From an uncultured Tateyamaria sp. (GTDB lineage: Bacteria; Pseudomonadota; Alphaproteobacteria; Rhodobacterales; Rhodobacteraceae), in assembly GCF_947488715.1 (NCBI RefSeq), contig NZ_CANLAG010000005.1:186001-250000 (forward strand): DNA of 64,000 nucleotides, in the 5' to 3' direction. The translations under genes were made by a program, and so were the position numbers. Positions 45,945-59,757 of the stretch are shown here, one piece after another. Position 1 is the first letter of the stretch, and each line of letters opens with the position of its first letter. The notes under the pieces are model-generated. The model was not told where the DNA came from. It ran no database searches and saw only the letters and a program-made list of their open reading frames with translations.

Positions 45945-48900
45945 ATGAACCAGGAACTGACAAACAACCCGTTCAACCCGCTGACGCCGCCCAAGGTCTT
46001 TGACGAGATCAAGGTGTCGCTGGCGTCGCCTGAACGCATCCTCTCGTGGTCGTTTGGCGAGATCAAGAAGCCCGAGACCATCAACTACCGGACGTTCAAG
46101 CCTGAGCGTGATGGCCTGTTCTGCGCGCGTATCTTTGGCCCGATCAAGGATTACGAATGCCTGTGCGGCAAGTACAAGCGCATGAAATATCGCGGCGTTG
46201 TCTGCGAGAAATGCGGTGTCGAAGTCACACTGCAAAAGGTGCGCCGCGAGCGGATGGGCCACATCGAACTGGCGGCCCCCGTCGCGCACATCTGGTTCCT
46301 GAAATCGCTGCCGTCCCGCATCGGTCTGATGCTGGACATGACGCTGCGCGATCTGGAACGTGTGCTGTATTTCGAAAACTACGTCGTGACTGAGCCGGGT
46401 CTGACGGACCTCAGCTATGGCCAGATGCTGAGCGAAGAAGAGTACATGGACGCGCAGGACGCGTTCGGCATGGACGCCTTCACCGCCAACATCGGTGCCG
46501 AAGCCATCCGCGAGATGCTGTCCCAGATCGATCTCGAAGCCGAGGCCGAAACCCTGCGCGCGGACCTCAAGGAAGCGACGGGCGAGCTGAAGCCCAAGAA
46601 GATCATCAAGCGCCTCAAGGTCGTAGAATCCTTCCTGGAATCCGGCAACCGGCCTGAGTGGATGGTTCTGACCGTGATCCCCGTGATCCCGCCAGAACTG
46701 CGCCCGCTGGTGCCTCTGGATGGTGGCCGTTTCGCGACGTCCGACCTGAACGACCTGTACCGCCGCGTGATCAACCGGAACAACCGTCTCAAGCGTCTGA
46801 TCGAACTGCGCGCACCTGACATCATCGTCCGCAACGAAAAGCGGATGTTGCAGGAATCCGTCGACGCATTGTTCGACAACGGCCGCCGTGGCCGCGTGAT
46901 CACGGGTGCCAACAAGCGTCCGCTGAAATCGCTGTCGGACATGCTGAAAGGCAAGCAGGGTCGCTTCCGTCAGAACCTTTTGGGCAAACGCGTCGACTTC
47001 TCGGGCCGTTCGGTCATCGTGACCGGGCCGGAACTGAAGCTGCACCAATGCGGTCTGCCGAAAAAGATGGCGCTCGAACTGTTCAAGCCGTTCATCTACT
47101 CGCGGCTCGAGGCCAAAGGGCTGTCGAGCACCGTCAAGCAAGCCAAGAAGCTGGTGGAAAAAGAACGTCCTGAAGTTTGGGATATTCTGGATGAGGTCAT
47201 CCGCGAACACCCCGTCATGCTGAACCGTGCGCCGACGCTGCACCGTTTGGGCATTCAGGCGTTTGAACCCGTCCTGATCGAAGGCAAGGCGATCCAGCTG
47301 CACCCGCTGGTCTGCTCGGCCTTTAACGCTGACTTTGACGGCGACCAGATGGCTGTGCACGTCCCGCTGAGCCTTGAGGCCCAGCTGGAAGCACGTGTTC
47401 TGATGATGTCCACGAACAACGTTCTGTCGCCCGCCAACGGCGCGCCGATCATCGTTCCGTCGCAGGATATGATCCTGGGTCTCTACTATGTGACCCTGGA
47501 ACGCGAAGGCCTGAAGGGCGAAGGCATGGTCTTTGGCTCGATCGAGGAAGTGCAGCACGCGCTGGACGCCGACGTCGTGCACCTGCACACCAAGATCAAG
47601 GCGCGGATCCCGCAGATCAACGCCGAAGGCCTCGAAGTCATGGAACGCTTTGACACGACCCCCGGTCGTGTGCTGCTGGGCGCGCTCTTGCCGCTCAACA
47701 ACAAGGCACCGTTTGAACTGGTGAACCGTCTTCTGCGGAAGAAGGAAGTGCAGCAGGTCATCGACACCGTCTACCGGTATTGCGGTCAGAAAGAGTCGGT
47801 TATCTTCTGTGACCAGATCATGACCATGGGTTTCCGTCACGCGTTCAAGGCGGGCATTTCGTTCGGCAAGGACGACATGCTGATCCCCGACTCCAAATGG
47901 CCAATCGTCGAAGAGACTCGCGACCAGGTGAAGGACTTCGAACAGCAGTACATGGACGGTCTGATCACCCAGGGTGAGAAGTACAACAAGGTGGTCGATG
48001 CCTGGTCGAAGTGTAACGACAAGGTCACCGACGCCATGATGGGCTCGATCTCGGCTGAAAAGCGGGATGCCGATGGCGCTGAGATGGAACCGAACTCGGT
48101 TTACATGATGGCGCACTCCGGTGCCCGTGGCTCCGTGACGCAGATGAAGCAGCTGGGCGGGATGCGCGGCCTGATGGCGAAGCCGAATGGCGACATCATC
48201 GAGACACCGATCATCTCGAACTTCAAGGAAGGTCTGACCGTTCTTGAATACTTCAACTCGACTCACGGCGCGCGGAAAGGTCTGTCGGACACCGCTCTGA
48301 AAACGGCGAACTCGGGTTATCTGACCCGTCGTCTGGTGGACGTCGCACAGGACTGCATCGTGCGTGACAACGACTGCGGCACCGAAAACGCCATCACTGC
48401 CGAAGCGGCGGTGAATGACGGTGAGGTGGTTGCATCGCTGGCCGAGCGTGTGCTGGGCCGTGTGGCGGCGGATGACGTTCTGCGCCCCGGCACGGACGAG
48501 GTGATCCTGGCGGCTGGCACGCTCATTGACGAGCGTATGTCGGATGCCATCGACGAGGCGGGCGTGCAGTCCATGCGCATCCGTTCGCCGCTGACCTGCG
48601 AAGCCGAAGAGGGTGTGTGCGCGACTTGCTATGGTCGTGACCTTGCCCGCGGGACCAAGGTGAACACCGGCGAAGCCGTCGGCATCATCGCGGCCCAGTC
48701 CATCGGTGAACCCGGCACACAGCTGACGATGCGGACATTCCACATCGGCGGCGTTGCGCAGGGTGGTCAGCAGTCCTTCCTCGAGGCGAGCCAAGAGGGC
48801 AAGATCGTCTTTGAAAACGCACAGACGTTGAAGAACGCTGTGGGTCAGGTTCTGGTCATGGGCCGGAACATGAAGATGATCATCCAGGACGAGAATGGCG

Positions 48901-50189
48901 ACGAACGCGCGAGCCACAAACTGGGCTACGGCACGGCATTGTTCGTGACCGACGGTCAGGATGTGAAGCGTGGCGACAAGCTGTTCGAGTGGGACCCCTA
49001 CACGCTGCCGATCATCGCGGAGAAGGCCGGTACGGCGAAATACGTCGACCTCGTGAGCGGCCTGGCCGTGCGCGACGAGACGGACGATGCCACCGGCATG
49101 ACCCAGAAAATCGTGATCGACTGGCGGACCGCACCCAAGGGCAACGAGCTGAAGCCGGAAATCATCCTTGTGGGTGACAATGGTGAGCCCGTGCGCAACG
49201 ATGCGGGCAACCCGATCACCTATGCGATGTCCGTGGATGCCGTTCTGTCGGTGGAAGATGGTCAAGAGGTCGCCGCAGGTGACGTTGTGGCCCGTATTCC
49301 GCGCGAAGGTGCCAAGACCAAGGACATCACCGGTGGTCTGCCCCGTGTGGCCGAGCTGTTCGAAGCGCGCCGTCCCAAGGATCACGCGATCATCGCGGAA
49401 ATCGACGGGTATGTGCGCTTTGGCAAGGACTACAAAAACAAGCGCCGTATCGCGATTGAGCCCAGCGACGAGTCGATGAACAAGGTCGAGTACATGGTGC
49501 CCAAGGGCAAGCACATCCCGGTGGCCGAAGGCGACTTTGTCCAGAAGGGTGACTACATCATGGATGGCAACCCGGCCCCCCATGACATCCTTGCCATCAT
49601 GGGCGTCGAGGCGCTTGCTGACTACATGATCAACGAGGTGCAGGAGGTCTACCGACTGCAGGGCGTGAAGATCAACGACAAGCACATCGAGGTCATCGTG
49701 CGTCAGATGCTCCAGAAATGGGAGATCGAGGACTCGGGCGACACCACGCTGCTCAAAGGCGAGCACGTGGACAAGCAAGAGTTCGACGCGGCCAACGAGA
49801 AGGCACTGTCGAAAGGTGGACGTCCCGCACAGGGTGGTCCGATCCTCTTGGGCATCACCAAGGCGTCGTTGCAGACGCGGTCGTTTATCTCGGCGGCGTC
49901 CTTCCAGGAAACCACCCGCGTTCTCACCGAGGCATCGGTGCAGGGCAAGAAAGACAAGCTGGTGGGTCTCAAGGAAAACGTCATCGTGGGCCGTCTGATC
50001 CCCGCCGGGACCGGTGGTGCGACGCAAGCTGTCCGCAAGATCGCGTCCGATCGCGACAACGTGGTCATCGAAGCGCGCCGCGAAGAGGCCGAAGCGGCGG
50101 CTGCACTGGCGGCGCCAACTGCGGACGACGTAGTGGGTGGCGACGTGTTCGACACCGTGATCGACCATTCCGAAGAGAGCCGCGACTGA
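45945..50189 (+). CDS. rpoC: RNA polymerase beta' subunit
   Basis: The 1414-residue beta' subunit, carrying the catalytic site. The N-terminal zinc site [20 protein letters not shown] is intact (20 residues), the catalytic magnesium motif is [12 protein letters not shown], and the bridge/trigger regions are at [19 protein letters not shown]. The start is the ATG at 45945, eight bases after AAGGA; a TTG two codons earlier is less likely. A strong terminator follows. Confidence 0.98.
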   Translation: MNQELTNNPFNPLTPPKVFDEIKVSLASPERILSWSFGEIKKPETINYRTFKPERDGLFCARIFGPIKDYECLCGKYKRMKYRGVVCEKCGVEVTLQKVRRERMGHIELAAPVAHIWFLKSLPSRIGLMLDMTLRDLERVLYFENYVVTEPGLTDLSYGQMLSEEEYMDAQDAFGMDAFTANIGAEAIREMLSQIDLEAEAETLRADLKEATGELKPKKIIKRLKVVESFLESGNRPEWMVLTVIPVIPPELRPLVPLDGGRFATSDLNDLYRRVINRNNRLKRLIELRAPDIIVRNEKRMLQESVDALFDNGRRGRVITGANKRPLKSLSDMLKGKQGRFRQNLLGKRVDFSGRSVIVTGPELKLHQCGLPKKMALELFKPFIYSRLEAKGLSSTVKQAKKLVEKERPEVWDILDEVIREHPVMLNRAPTLHRLGIQAFEPVLIEGKAIQLHPLVCSAFNADFDGDQMAVHVPLSLEAQLEARVLMMSTNNVLSPANGAPIIVPSQDMILGLYYVTLEREGLKGEGMVFGSIEEVQHALDADVVHLHTKIKARIPQINAEGLEVMERFDTTPGRVLLGALLPLNNKAPFELVNRLLRKKEVQQVIDTVYRYCGQKESVIFCDQIMTMGFRHAFKAGISFGKDDMLIPDSKWPIVEETRDQVKDFEQQYMDGLITQGEKYNKVVDAWSKCNDKVTDAMMGSISAEKRDADGAEMEPNSVYMMAHSGARGSVTQMKQLGGMRGLMAKPNGDIIETPIISNFKEGLTVLEYFNSTHGARKGLSDTALKTANSGYLTRRLVDVAQDCIVRDNDCGTENAITAEAAVNDGEVVASLAERVLGRVAADDVLRPGTDEVILAAGTLIDERMSDAIDEAGVQSMRIRSPLTCEAEEGVCATCYGRDLARGTKVNTGEAVGIIAAQSIGEPGTQLTMRTFHIGGVAQGGQQSFLEASQEGKIVFENAQTLKNAVGQVLVMGRNMKMIIQDENGDERASHKLGYGTALFVTDGQDVKRGDKLFEWDPYTLPIIAEKAGTAKYVDLVSGLAVRDETDDATGMTQKIVIDWRTAPKGNELKPEIILVGDNGEPVRNDAGNPITYAMSVDAVLSVEDGQEVAAGDVVARIPREGAKTKDITGGLPRVAELFEARRPKDHAIIAEIDGYVRFGKDYKNKRRIAIEPSDESMNKVEYMVPKGKHIPVAEGDFVQKGDYIMDGNPAPHDILAIMGVEALADYMINEVQEVYRLQGVKINDKHIEVIVRQMLQKWEIEDSGDTTLLKGEHVDKQEFDAANEKALSKGGRPAQGGPILLGITKASLQTRSFISAASFQETTRVLTEASVQGKKDKLVGLKENVIVGRLIPAGTGGATQAVRKIASDRDNVVIEARREEAEAAAALAAPTADDVVGGDVFDTVIDHSEESRD

Positions 50190-50217
50190 CGTCAGAGCTT
50201 TTGATCAAATCGAACAG

Positions 50218-50245
50218 AACCCCGCCGGAAACGGCGGGGTTTTTT
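50218..50245 (+). terminator. Rho-independent terminator after rpoC
   Basis: A 9-base stem (AACCCCGCC / GGCGGGGTT) with a GGAAAC loop is followed by T residues to 50245. It ends the rplJL-rpoBC transcript. Confidence 0.93.
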
Positions 50246-50485
50246 CGTTTGCGCCGAAGTGTCCCCGCGGGGACAGCGCGTGCGCCGGGTTTACCGAAAA
50301 ACAGGGCGTTCGCTTTTGTCCATCCCAATCAGTTGCTTGACCCAGCGGGCGCAGGGGCAACCGAACGGTAACGAAATCTGGCCACACTGACGCGCGATGG
50401 GGCGCGGTTTTCAGGAACGGTCATCGCCCTTGCGCCCACCCGGCCCATGCGGAACAGTGACGCAACACATCGCGAGGGGGCGGGA

Positions 50486-51256
50486 ATGCGTGGTTTCTTG
50501 ATTTTGCTTGTGGCGCTTGGGGTGACACTGGCCGGCGCGGCACAGGCACAGAGCGTTCCGGTCTATGACCCCTCCGCCCTGCCGATGCGGATGGTGCAGA
50601 CGCGCGTGGATGCCTGCGGTGTCGCCTTGGGCGCTGATCCGGTGTGGCCGGCGAGCCCGGTGCGGGAAACGGCATCCGACGGCCAACCCGTGCGCGGCAC
50701 GTCCTTTGAGCTTGGCCGAACGTACTGGAACGCGCAGGGCAATCCGGCGTCTGCCTTTGTGGTGCATCCCTATTTTTCCATGCACGTGACCTGCAAACCG
50801 ACGACGCTGAGCGCATCGTCCGACGGCCTGTCCTTTTTCGCGGACCAGATGCACACCTCTTCGAAAAAGCGCGGATTGAAACCAAAGCGTTTAAAAAAGC
50901 TGACGGTGCAGGGGCTTGGCACTGTGTATGCCTTGCAGGAGGTGACGCGGGTGACCCGCGGTGAGGTGGCGCGCATCGGGTCGTCACTGGACATCGTCAG
51001 CTATTTTGCGCTGCATCGCGGCCAGTTGGTGACCATCCGGGTCACGGTGCAACGCGAGGTGCCGGACCTCTATGTGCGCAGTGTGCGCAAGGGCAAGGTC
51101 GTGTCGTTCACCCGTGACGATGGTCAAACGGTTGCGTTCAAGTTGGGCGCGAACGCCAAGGCCCATCTGAGCAGCGGTGCCATTGGGGTGAACCGCAAGC
51201 CCAGCGAGAACAACGCCCTGTTCAAGCGGATCGAGGGGTCGCTGGTCGGCTACTGA
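50486..51256 (+). CDS. Secreted protein of unknown function
   Basis: A 256-residue exported protein with a clean signal peptide (MRGFLILLVALGVTLAGAAQA, cut after residue 21 at AQA-QS; written here in two parts as MRGFLILLVALG and VTLAGAAQA). The mature protein contains two cysteines (DACG and HVTCKPT) and a basic centre (SSKKRGLKPKRLKKLT). It ends in a compact domain with VTIRVTVQREVPDLYVRSVR (20 residues). I do not recognise the family. The ATG at 50486 follows GAGGGGGCGG. It stands alone after the rpoC terminator and may be cotranscribed with the EamA gene 38 bases downstream. Confidence 0.7.
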   Translation: MRGFLILLVALGVTLAGAAQAQSVPVYDPSALPMRMVQTRVDACGVALGADPVWPASPVRETASDGQPVRGTSFELGRTYWNAQGNPASAFVVHPYFSMHVTCKPTTLSASSDGLSFFADQMHTSSKKRGLKPKRLKKLTVQGLGTVYALQEVTRVTRGEVARIGSSLDIVSYFALHRGQLVTIRVTVQREVPDLYVRSVRKGKVVSFTRDDGQTVAFKLGANAKAHLSSGAIGVNRKPSENNALFKRIEGSLVGY

Positions 51257-51294
51257 CCTTGCGCGCCGTGCGAGGCCGGTGATACGGGCGGGAC

Positions 51295-52167
51295 ATGACC
51301 AAATCTGCGAACAGTGTCGGTGCGCTTTTGATGATGGCGTCGATGGCGTGTTTCACGCTGAACGACACGTTGATCAAGCTGACAGACGGGGCGGTGCCGC
51401 TGGCGCAGTTGCTGGTGATCCGGGGCGTGCTGTCATCGGTGTTGATCCTGATCCTGGCCCGTTGGCTGGGTGCGTTGCATTTTCGGATCGGGCGCGCCGA
51501 TTGGGGGCTGATTGCCCTGCGGTCCGTGGCAGAGATCGGCGCGGCCTATTTCTTTATCACTGCATTGCTGAACATGCCGCTGGCGAATGTGACCGCCGTG
51601 TTGCAGGTGCTGCCGCTGACCGTGGCGGTGGGAGCGGCGCTGTTTTTCCGCGAGCCTTTGGGGTGGCGGCGGATGTCGGCCATTTTGCTGGGTTTTCTGG
51701 GCATGTTGCTGATTGTGCGACCGGGGGCAGAGGGGTTCAGCCTGTGGTCGGTCTATGCGCTGGCGGCGGTGGGCTGTGTCACCGTGCGTGATCTGGCGAC
51801 GCGGCGGTTGGGGCCGGATGTGCCGTCGATGACGGTCACGCTGGTGGCATCGCTGGCGGTGACTGCGGCGGCGGGCCTTGGTGCCACTGCGACCGAGTGG
51901 GTGCCGGTGACGCCGCGCCTTGCCGCGCTGATCGGGGGCGCGTCCGTGTTCATCATTGGTGGCTATTTCTTTTCGGTGCGGGTGATGCGTGTAGGCGAGA
52001 TCAGCTTTATCGCGCCGTTCCGGTACACGGGATTGGTTTGGGCGCTGGTGCTGGGGTTTGTGGTCTTTGGCGATTGGCCCAGCCCGCTGACGCTGGTTGG
52101 GGCAGGGATTGTGGTCGCGACGGGTCTGTTCACGCTCTACCGCGAGCGGCGTGTCTCACAGTGCTGA
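51295..52167 (+). CDS. EamA-family drug/metabolite transporter
   Basis: A 290-residue membrane protein with about ten hydrophobic segments, made of two EamA repeats (first: LLMMASMACFTLNDTLIKL; second around 150-280, ending APFRYTGLVWALVLGFVVFG, which is a conserved APxxY-type motif). It likely exports a small metabolite or nucleotide-sugar, but the substrate cannot be deduced. It ends overlapping the convergent glycosyltransferase gene by 12 bases. Confidence 0.88.
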   Translation: MTKSANSVGALLMMASMACFTLNDTLIKLTDGAVPLAQLLVIRGVLSSVLILILARWLGALHFRIGRADWGLIALRSVAEIGAAYFFITALLNMPLANVTAVLQVLPLTVAVGAALFFREPLGWRRMSAILLGFLGMLLIVRPGAEGFSLWSVYALAAVGCVTVRDLATRRLGPDVPSMTVTLVASLAVTAAAGLGATATEWVPVTPRLAALIGGASVFIIGGYFFSVRVMRVGEISFIAPFRYTGLVWALVLGFVVFGDWPSPLTLVGAGIVVATGLFTLYRERRVSQC

Positions 52168-52968
52168 AAAGGCCGCGCGCACCGTATCTGTGTCGATGTT
52201 GAACCGGTCGCGCAGCGTTGCCTCGCCTGCGGCGTCCAGTGGCGTCAGCTTGTGCGGGCGGGCGGACGGGCCCTGGCGGGAGTCGTTATAGTCGTTGTGC
52301 CCGCGCAGCAGCATCGGCGGCGTGTCGGTGAGGGTCACACAGGTCATGCGTTCGCCCAGTTTGTGATGGGCAAAGTTCATAATGGTCTGGCGCATCCCCG
52401 GCTGGATCATCATGCCAAGGCCCGCCGTCTGGAACGGTGCGGCGGTTTCGGCGGCAGCGATCCCGTCCGCGCCGGGGCGCATGATAAAGCCACGGTTGAA
52501 GTCGATGGCCACCAGTTTTTCCCGTTTGGCCAATGGCGTGATGTCGCCCGCGACCCGGCGCAGGCGTTCCACGAAATCCACCGCCACGGCGTCGTCGTCA
52601 TCCATGCGGAATTGCAGGCAGGGCAGGCCGTCGTCGAACCGGACGGAGTTGATCACCTGTTTCATGATGGGGCGGTGTTGCGCGGGCGGGTGCACTTGGA
52701 CGATGGCTTGCGGCACATCGGCCAACAGCGCCTCGAGGCGGTCGCGGTAGACCTCGGGCAAGCTGTCCCCGATCACCACCGCAAGGGTAAAGAGCGGGTC
52801 GGTCTGGGCCTTGAGCGGCGGCAGCATGATGGTTTCGAAGGTGGCAAACCTTTCCTCCATCCGGGCAGGGGCGTAGAGGTAGTCGCACTTTTTCTGGAAG
52901 TCGTCGAAATCGACCTGAAAACCGCCGATGGCCGGGTAGGAAAAGCGGCACAGCCCGATGACCTGCAT
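52156..52968 (-). CDS. Putative rhamnosyl-type glycosyltransferase
   Basis: A 270-residue soluble protein with GT-A-like features. It begins MQVIGLCRFSYPAIGGFQ, has ETIMLPPLKAQTDPLFTLAV, and the DxD-type metal site sits in LQFRMDDDDAVAVDFVERL. It matches a family annotated as putative rhamnosyl transferase in marine alphaproteobacteria, although that label has little biochemical support. The ATG at 52968 begins the conserved N-terminus. The ribosome site is weak. It diverges from rpsL. Confidence 0.78.
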   Translation of the reverse strand: MQVIGLCRFSYPAIGGFQVDFDDFQKKCDYLYAPARMEERFATFETIMLPPLKAQTDPLFTLAVVIGDSLPEVYRDRLEALLADVPQAIVQVHPPAQHRPIMKQVINSVRFDDGLPCLQFRMDDDDAVAVDFVERLRRVAGDITPLAKREKLVAIDFNRGFIMRPGADGIAAAETAAPFQTAGLGMMIQPGMRQTIMNFAHHKLGERMTCVTLTDTPPMLLRGHNDYNDSRQGPSARPHKLTPLDAAGEATLRDRFNIDTDTVRAAFSAL

Positions 52969-53304
52969 GGTGAAAAAGCCTTTGGATTTGCTGGCGGTGG
53001 TTGTGGTGACCATGCCCCAGCCGTGGGGGGCTGCGCAAGCGACGCGTGCTGTTGACAGCACCCCCGACTCCCCCTATACGCCCGCTATCTCGGGACCGGG
53101 TTTTGTACCGGAGACCGAAATCAGAACCGAAGTGGACACGATCCGGCCTTTGCATTGGCCCGATCCTCTGGAAACCCACCGCGTCGCCCCTGCCGGGAGC
53201 GATTGCGGTTTTTGCGCTTTCGTGGACGCACGGGAGTGAGGAATTGAAACCGCGGGGCCGCCCCGCATGACACATGTGTTGATGAGACGGGGAAAGAACC
53301 TGCA
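52969..53304. promoter_or_regulatory. str operon promoter region
   Basis: This 336-base gap separates the divergent glycosyltransferase gene from rpsL. A near-ideal sigma-70 promoter lies at 53052-53080: TTGACA, 17 bases, TATACG, giving a leader of about 220 bases before rpsL. A small hairpin GCGGGG-CCG-CCCCGC lies at 53252-53266 in that leader. No gene is seen. Confidence 0.75.
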
Positions 53305-53676
53305 ATGCCAACGATCCAACAGCTGATCCGCAAACCGCGGCAGCCCAAAGTAAAACGCTCCAAGTCGCTGCACCTTGAGGGGAACCCCCAAAAGCGCGGC
53401 GTGTGCACACGCGTATATACAACGACACCGAAGAAGCCGAACTCGGCCATGCGGAAGGTTGCCAAAGTGCGCCTGACCAATGGTTTCGAGGTCATCAGCT
53501 ACATTCCGGGTGAGAGCCACAACCTGCAGGAACACTCGGTTGTTCTGATCCGTGGCGGCCGTGTCAAAGACCTTCCCGGTGTGCGTTACCACATCCTGCG
53601 CGGTGTTCTGGATACCCAGGGCGTCAAAGATCGTAAGCAACGCCGTTCGAAATACGGCGCCAAGCGCCCCAAATAA
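53305..53676 (+). CDS. rpsL: 30S ribosomal protein S12
   Basis: S12, 123 residues, lies at the decoding centre. The streptomycin-determining segment reads [17 protein letters not shown] with wild-type lysines (K43, K44), and the second region around [11 protein letters not shown] is also normal. First gene of the str operon; rpsG follows after 12 bases. Confidence 0.98.
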   Translation: MPTIQQLIRKPRQPKVKRSKSLHLEGNPQKRGVCTRVYTTTPKKPNSAMRKVAKVRLTNGFEVISYIPGESHNLQEHSVVLIRGGRVKDLPGVRYHILRGVLDTQGVKDRKQRRSKYGAKRPK

Positions 53677-54159
<483 letters not shown>

Positions 54160-54185
54160 TCCAGACACCCTGAGGAAGCAGCCCC

Positions 54186-56303
<2,118 letters not shown>

Positions 56304-56310
56304 CCGGGAT

Positions 56311-56363
56311 GGCGGGGTGAACCCCGCCCTACCCACCACCCGTAGGGCGGGGTTCACCCCGCC
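56311..56363. repeat. Inverted pair of GGCGGGG-type palindromic repeats
   Basis: Two 22-base copies of the repeat face each other: the unit at 56311-56332 and its exact reverse complement at 56342-56363, separated by nine bases of C/A-rich sequence. The arrangement can form a 22-base-pair hairpin between fusA and tuf copy 2. It is the clearest REP-like structure of the three loci. Confidence 0.85.
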
Positions 56364-56389
56364 GCCCAAGTCAAAAGAGGAGCCATCAC

Positions 56390-57565
56390 ATGGCAAAGGA
56401 AAAGTTTGAGCGTAACAAGCCGCACGTTAACATTGGCACGATTGGCCACGTTGACCACGGCAAGACGACACTGACAGCGGCGATCACGAAGTACTTTGGC
56501 GACTTCCAGGCCTATGACCAGATTGACGGCGCGCCCGAAGAGAAAGCGCGTGGGATCACGATCTCGACGGCGCACGTGGAATACGAGACCGACGCGCGTC
56601 ACTACGCCCACGTCGACTGCCCCGGCCACGCGGACTACGTCAAGAACATGATCACCGGTGCCGCCCAGATGGACGGCGCGATCCTGGTTGTGAACGCCGC
56701 CGACGGCCCGATGCCGCAAACGCGCGAGCACATCCTGCTGGGCCGCCAGGTTGGCATCCCGAAGATCGTCGTGTTCATGAACAAAGTGGACCAGGTCGAC
56801 GACGAAGAGCTGCTGGAGCTGGTCGAAATGGAAGTGCGCGAGCTGCTGGACAGCTACGAGTACCCCGGCGACGACACGCCCATCATCGCGGGTTCCGCGC
56901 TGGCGGCGATGGAAGGTCGTGACGAAGCGATCGGCGAAGAGAAGATCAAAGAGCTGATGGCGGCTGTGGACGACTACATCCCGACGCCTGAGCGTGCTGT
57001 GGACCAGCCGTTCCTGATGCCGGTCGAGGACGTGTTCTCGATCTCCGGTCGTGGTACGGTTGTGACCGGTCGTGTCGAGCGTGGCGTGATCAACGTGGGC
57101 GACGAGATCGAAATCGTCGGCATCAAGGACACCCAGAAAACGACCTGCACGGGCGTTGAAATGTTCCGCAAGCTGCTGGACCGCGGTGAAGCGGGCGACA
57201 ACATCGGCGCGCTGCTGCGTGGTATCGACCGTGAAGCGGTTGAGCGCGGCCAGGTGCTGTGCAAGCCCGGCTCCGTGAACCCACACACCAAGTTCGAAGC
57301 CGAAGCCTACATCCTGACCAAGGAAGAGGGTGGCCGTCACACGCCGTTCTTCGCCAACTACCGTCCGCAGTTCTACTTCCGTACGACGGACGTGACAGGC
57401 ACGGTTGTTCTGGCCGAGGGCACGGAGATGGTGATGCCGGGTGACAACGTGTCGTTTGGCGTTGAGCTGATCGCCCCGATTGCGATGGAAAACGGTCTGC
57501 GCTTTGCGATCCGCGAAGGCGGCCGCACCGTCGGCGCCGGCGTCGTGTCGAAGATCACAGACTAA
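56390..57565 (+). CDS. tuf: Elongation factor Tu, copy 2
   Basis: A second EF-Tu gene encoding the same 391-residue protein as copy 1 at 31452. GAGGAG precedes the ATG at normal distance, so it has its own ribosome site. It sits after fusA, the tufA position. DNA identity with copy 1 covers the whole coding region, apart from the third base of the Thr codon two before the stop (ACA here), plus the eight bases TAAGTCTG at the stop. rpsJ starts 127 bases downstream. Confidence 0.98.
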   Translation: MAKEKFERNKPHVNIGTIGHVDHGKTTLTAAITKYFGDFQAYDQIDGAPEEKARGITISTAHVEYETDARHYAHVDCPGHADYVKNMITGAAQMDGAILVVNAADGPMPQTREHILLGRQVGIPKIVVFMNKVDQVDDEELLELVEMEVRELLDSYEYPGDDTPIIAGSALAAMEGRDEAIGEEKIKELMAAVDDYIPTPERAVDQPFLMPVEDVFSISGRGTVVTGRVERGVINVGDEIEIVGIKDTQKTTCTGVEMFRKLLDRGEAGDNIGALLRGIDREAVERGQVLCKPGSVNPHTKFEAEAYILTKEEGGRHTPFFANYRPQFYFRTTDVTGTVVLAEGTEMVMPGDNVSFGVELIAPIAMENGLRFAIREGGRTVGAGVVSKITD

Positions 57566-57589
57566 GTCTGGAACTCGCCGAAACGCTCT

Positions 57590-57610
57590 GGGTGCCCTGT
57601 TGGGGCACCC
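57590..57610 (+). other. Hairpin between tuf copy 2 and rpsJ
   Basis: An 8-base stem (GGGTGCCC / GGGCACCC) with a 5-base loop lies in the tuf-rpsJ gap. No T-tract follows (CCAAAAAA instead), so it is more likely a leader or processing structure than a terminator. A separate S10 promoter may lie here. Confidence 0.45.
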
Positions 57611-57692
57611 GCCAAAAAACAAGACGCGACGAGGGGTGTCGATGAGCGACGCTCCTCCTCTCCGTTCAAAGCCCGAATAAGGGAATACGAAA

Positions 57693-58013
57693 ATGGCAGT
57701 CCAAAGCCAAAATATTCGCATTCGTCTGAAGGCGTTTGACTACCGTGTGCTGGATGCGTCCACGCAGGAAATCGTCAACACCGCCAAGCGGACAGGTGCC
57801 TCCGTGCGCGGTCCGATCCCGCTGCCGAACAAGATCGAAAAGTTCACCGTTCTGCGCGGCCCGCACGTCGACAAGAAATCCCGTGACCAGTTCGAGATCC
57901 GCACGCACAAGCGTCTGCTCGACATCGTTGATCCGACCCCCCAGACCGTGGACGCGCTGATGAAGCTCGACCTGGCCGCTGGTGTGGACGTCGAGATCAA
58001 GCTGCAATCGTAA
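57693..58013 (+). CDS. rpsJ: 30S ribosomal protein S10
   Basis: S10, 106 residues, also the transcription factor NusE. The family features [16 protein letters not shown] and [20 protein letters not shown] (20 residues), with [17 protein letters not shown], are intact. It starts the S10 part of the cluster; rplC follows after 13 bases with a strong AAGGAGG site. Confidence 0.98.
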   Translation: MAVQSQNIRIRLKAFDYRVLDASTQEIVNTAKRTGASVRGPIPLPNKIEKFTVLRGPHVDKKSRDQFEIRTHKRLLDIVDPTPQTVDALMKLDLAAGVDVEIKLQS

Positions 58014-58026
58014 GGAGGGTATGATT

Positions 58027-58752
58027 ATGCGCTCTGGAATTCTCGCAAAGAAAGTCGGCATGACCCGGCTGTTCATGGAAGACGGCAAGCAGATCCCTGT
58101 GACCGTCCTTCAGTTGGACGGCCTGCAGGTTGTCGGCAACCGGACATCGGACAAAGACGGATACACCGCCGTCACTTTGGGCGCAGGCAGCCCCAAGGTG
58201 AAGCGCGTGAGCCAAGCCATGCGCGGCCACTTCGCCGCTCAAAAGGTTGAGCCCAAGCGCAAGCTGGTCGAATTCCGCGTGACCGAAGACAACCTGATCA
58301 GCGTGGGCGAGGAAATCTCGGCCGAGCACTTCCTGGAAGGTCAGAAAGTCGACGTCAGCGGCACCTCGATCGGTAAAGGTTTTGCCGGTGCCATGAAACG
58401 CCACAACTTTGGCGGTTTGCGTGCCTCGCACGGTGTTTCGATCTCCCACCGTTCGCATGGCTCGACCGGCCAGTGTCAGGACCCCGGCAAAGTCTTCAAA
58501 GGCAAGAAGATGGCTGGCCACATGGGTGCGGCCCGTGTGACCACACAGAACCTCGAAGTTGTGAAAACGGACGCAGATCGCGGCCTGATCATGATCAAAG
58601 GCGCGGTACCCGGCTCCAAAGGTGGCTGGGTGACTGTCAAAGACGCTGTGAAAAAGAAACTGCCCGATGGCGTGCCGTTCCCGGCCGCTCTGAAATCGGC
58701 GGCTGCTGCGGCTCCGGCTGAAGAAGCCCCCGCGGAAGGTGGTGAAGAATGA
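58027..58752 (+). CDS. rplC: 50S ribosomal protein L3
   Basis: L3, 241 residues, is an early 50S assembly protein. [20 protein letters not shown] is the expected N-terminus. Two ATGs lie two codons apart; 58027 is chosen because AAGGAGG is eight bases upstream, whereas it would crowd the ATG at 58021. The conserved [20 protein letters not shown] segment (20 residues) is intact. It overlaps rplD by four bases (ATGA). The C-terminal tail is Ala/Glu-rich and longer than in E. coli (209 residues), a common alphaproteobacterial extension. Confidence 0.97.
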   Translation: MRSGILAKKVGMTRLFMEDGKQIPVTVLQLDGLQVVGNRTSDKDGYTAVTLGAGSPKVKRVSQAMRGHFAAQKVEPKRKLVEFRVTEDNLISVGEEISAEHFLEGQKVDVSGTSIGKGFAGAMKRHNFGGLRASHGVSISHRSHGSTGQCQDPGKVFKGKKMAGHMGAARVTTQNLEVVKTDADRGLIMIKGAVPGSKGGWVTVKDAVKKKLPDGVPFPAALKSAAAAAPAEEAPAEGGEE

Positions 58753-59366
58753 AACTTGACGTGATCAAACTGGACGGCGGCACTGCCGGTTCTGTCGAGC
58801 TGGACGAGGCGCTGTTTGGCCTCGAGCCGCGCGCCGACATCCTGCACCGTGTGGTCCGCTGGCAGCGTAACAACGCCCAGGCCGGCACCCACAAGGTCAA
58901 GACACGGTCCGAAGTGAAATACTCGACCAAGAAGATCTATCGCCAGAAAGGCACCGGCGGCGCACGCCACGGCGCGCGTTCTGCTCCGATCTTCCGCGGT
59001 GGTGGTATCTACAAAGGCCCGGTTGTCCGTTCGCACGGCCACGACCTGCCCAAGAAGTTCCGCAAGCTCGGTCTGCGCCACGCGTTGTCGGCCAAGATGG
59101 CCGCTGGTGAACTGGTGATCATCGAAGATGCGACAACTTCGGGAAAAACCGCCGCTCTGGCCAAGCAGGTCAAAGACCTGGGTTGGAAGCGTGCGCTGGT
59201 GATCGACGGGGCTTCGGTGAACGAAGACTTCCTGAAAGCATCGCGCAACATCGAAGGTCTGGATATCCTGCCGACGATGGGTGCAAACGTATATGACATC
59301 CTCAAGCGTGACACTCTGGTGATCACGAAGGCGGGTGTCGAAGCACTGGAGGCCCGTTTGAAATGA
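58749..59366 (+). CDS. rplD: 50S ribosomal protein L4
   Basis: L4, 205 residues, lines the exit tunnel and in E. coli represses the S10 operon. The loop [20 protein letters not shown] (20 residues) is the conserved tunnel extension. It overlaps rplC and rplW by four bases each (ATGA), so rplC-rplD-rplW are translationally coupled. Confidence 0.98.
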   Translation: MKLDVIKLDGGTAGSVELDEALFGLEPRADILHRVVRWQRNNAQAGTHKVKTRSEVKYSTKKIYRQKGTGGARHGARSAPIFRGGGIYKGPVVRSHGHDLPKKFRKLGLRHALSAKMAAGELVIIEDATTSGKTAALAKQVKDLGWKRALVIDGASVNEDFLKASRNIEGLDILPTMGANVYDILKRDTLVITKAGVEALEARLK

Positions 59367-59659
59367 GCGCCAAGGCAGAACATTACGACGTGATCCGCAA
59401 GCCGATCATCACAGAGAAAGCTACCATGACGTCCGAGAACGGCGCGGTGGTGTTCGAAGTGGCGATGGACAGCAACAAGCCCATGATCAAAGAGGCCGTT
59501 GAGGCGCTCTTTGGTGTCAAGGTGAAGGCCGTGAACACGACCATCACCAAGGGCAAGGTCAAGCGCTTCCGCGGTCAGTTGGGCAAGCGCAAGGACGTCA
59601 AGAAGGCGTATGTGACGCTTGAAGAAGGCAACACGATCGACGTGAGCACTGGTCTTTAA
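59363..59659 (+). CDS. rplW: 50S ribosomal protein L23
   Basis: L23, 98 residues, sits at the tunnel exit and docks SRP and trigger factor. [20 protein letters not shown] (20 residues) and [19 protein letters not shown] are typical. In the canonical S10 operon rplB follows at once; here a terminator and a three-gene cassette intervene before rplB at 61255. Confidence 0.97.
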   Translation: MSAKAEHYDVIRKPIITEKATMTSENGAVVFEVAMDSNKPMIKEAVEALFGVKVKAVNTTITKGKVKRFRGQLGKRKDVKKAYVTLEEGNTIDVSTGL

Positions 59660-59689
59660 GAGACTGAGATGACGTTAGAGAGTTAGGAG

Positions 59690-59718
59690 GCCCCGCAGTG
59701 TGAACTGTGGGGCTTTTT
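59690..59718 (+). terminator. Rho-independent terminator inside the S10 operon, after rplW
   Basis: A 10-base stem (GCCCCGCAGT / ACTGTGGGGC, one G-U) with a GTGA loop is followed by TTTTTG, and it starts 31 bases after the rplW stop. It would cut transcription between rplW and rplB. Confidence 0.88.
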
Positions 59719-59757
59719 GTTTGGTATTGAGGGCTGCCGTCCGATATGAACGATTGC

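Noticed and set aside
45900-50168. A 1422-codon open frame antisense to rpoC
   Set aside because: The same mirror effect as for rpoB; no start site or motif support.
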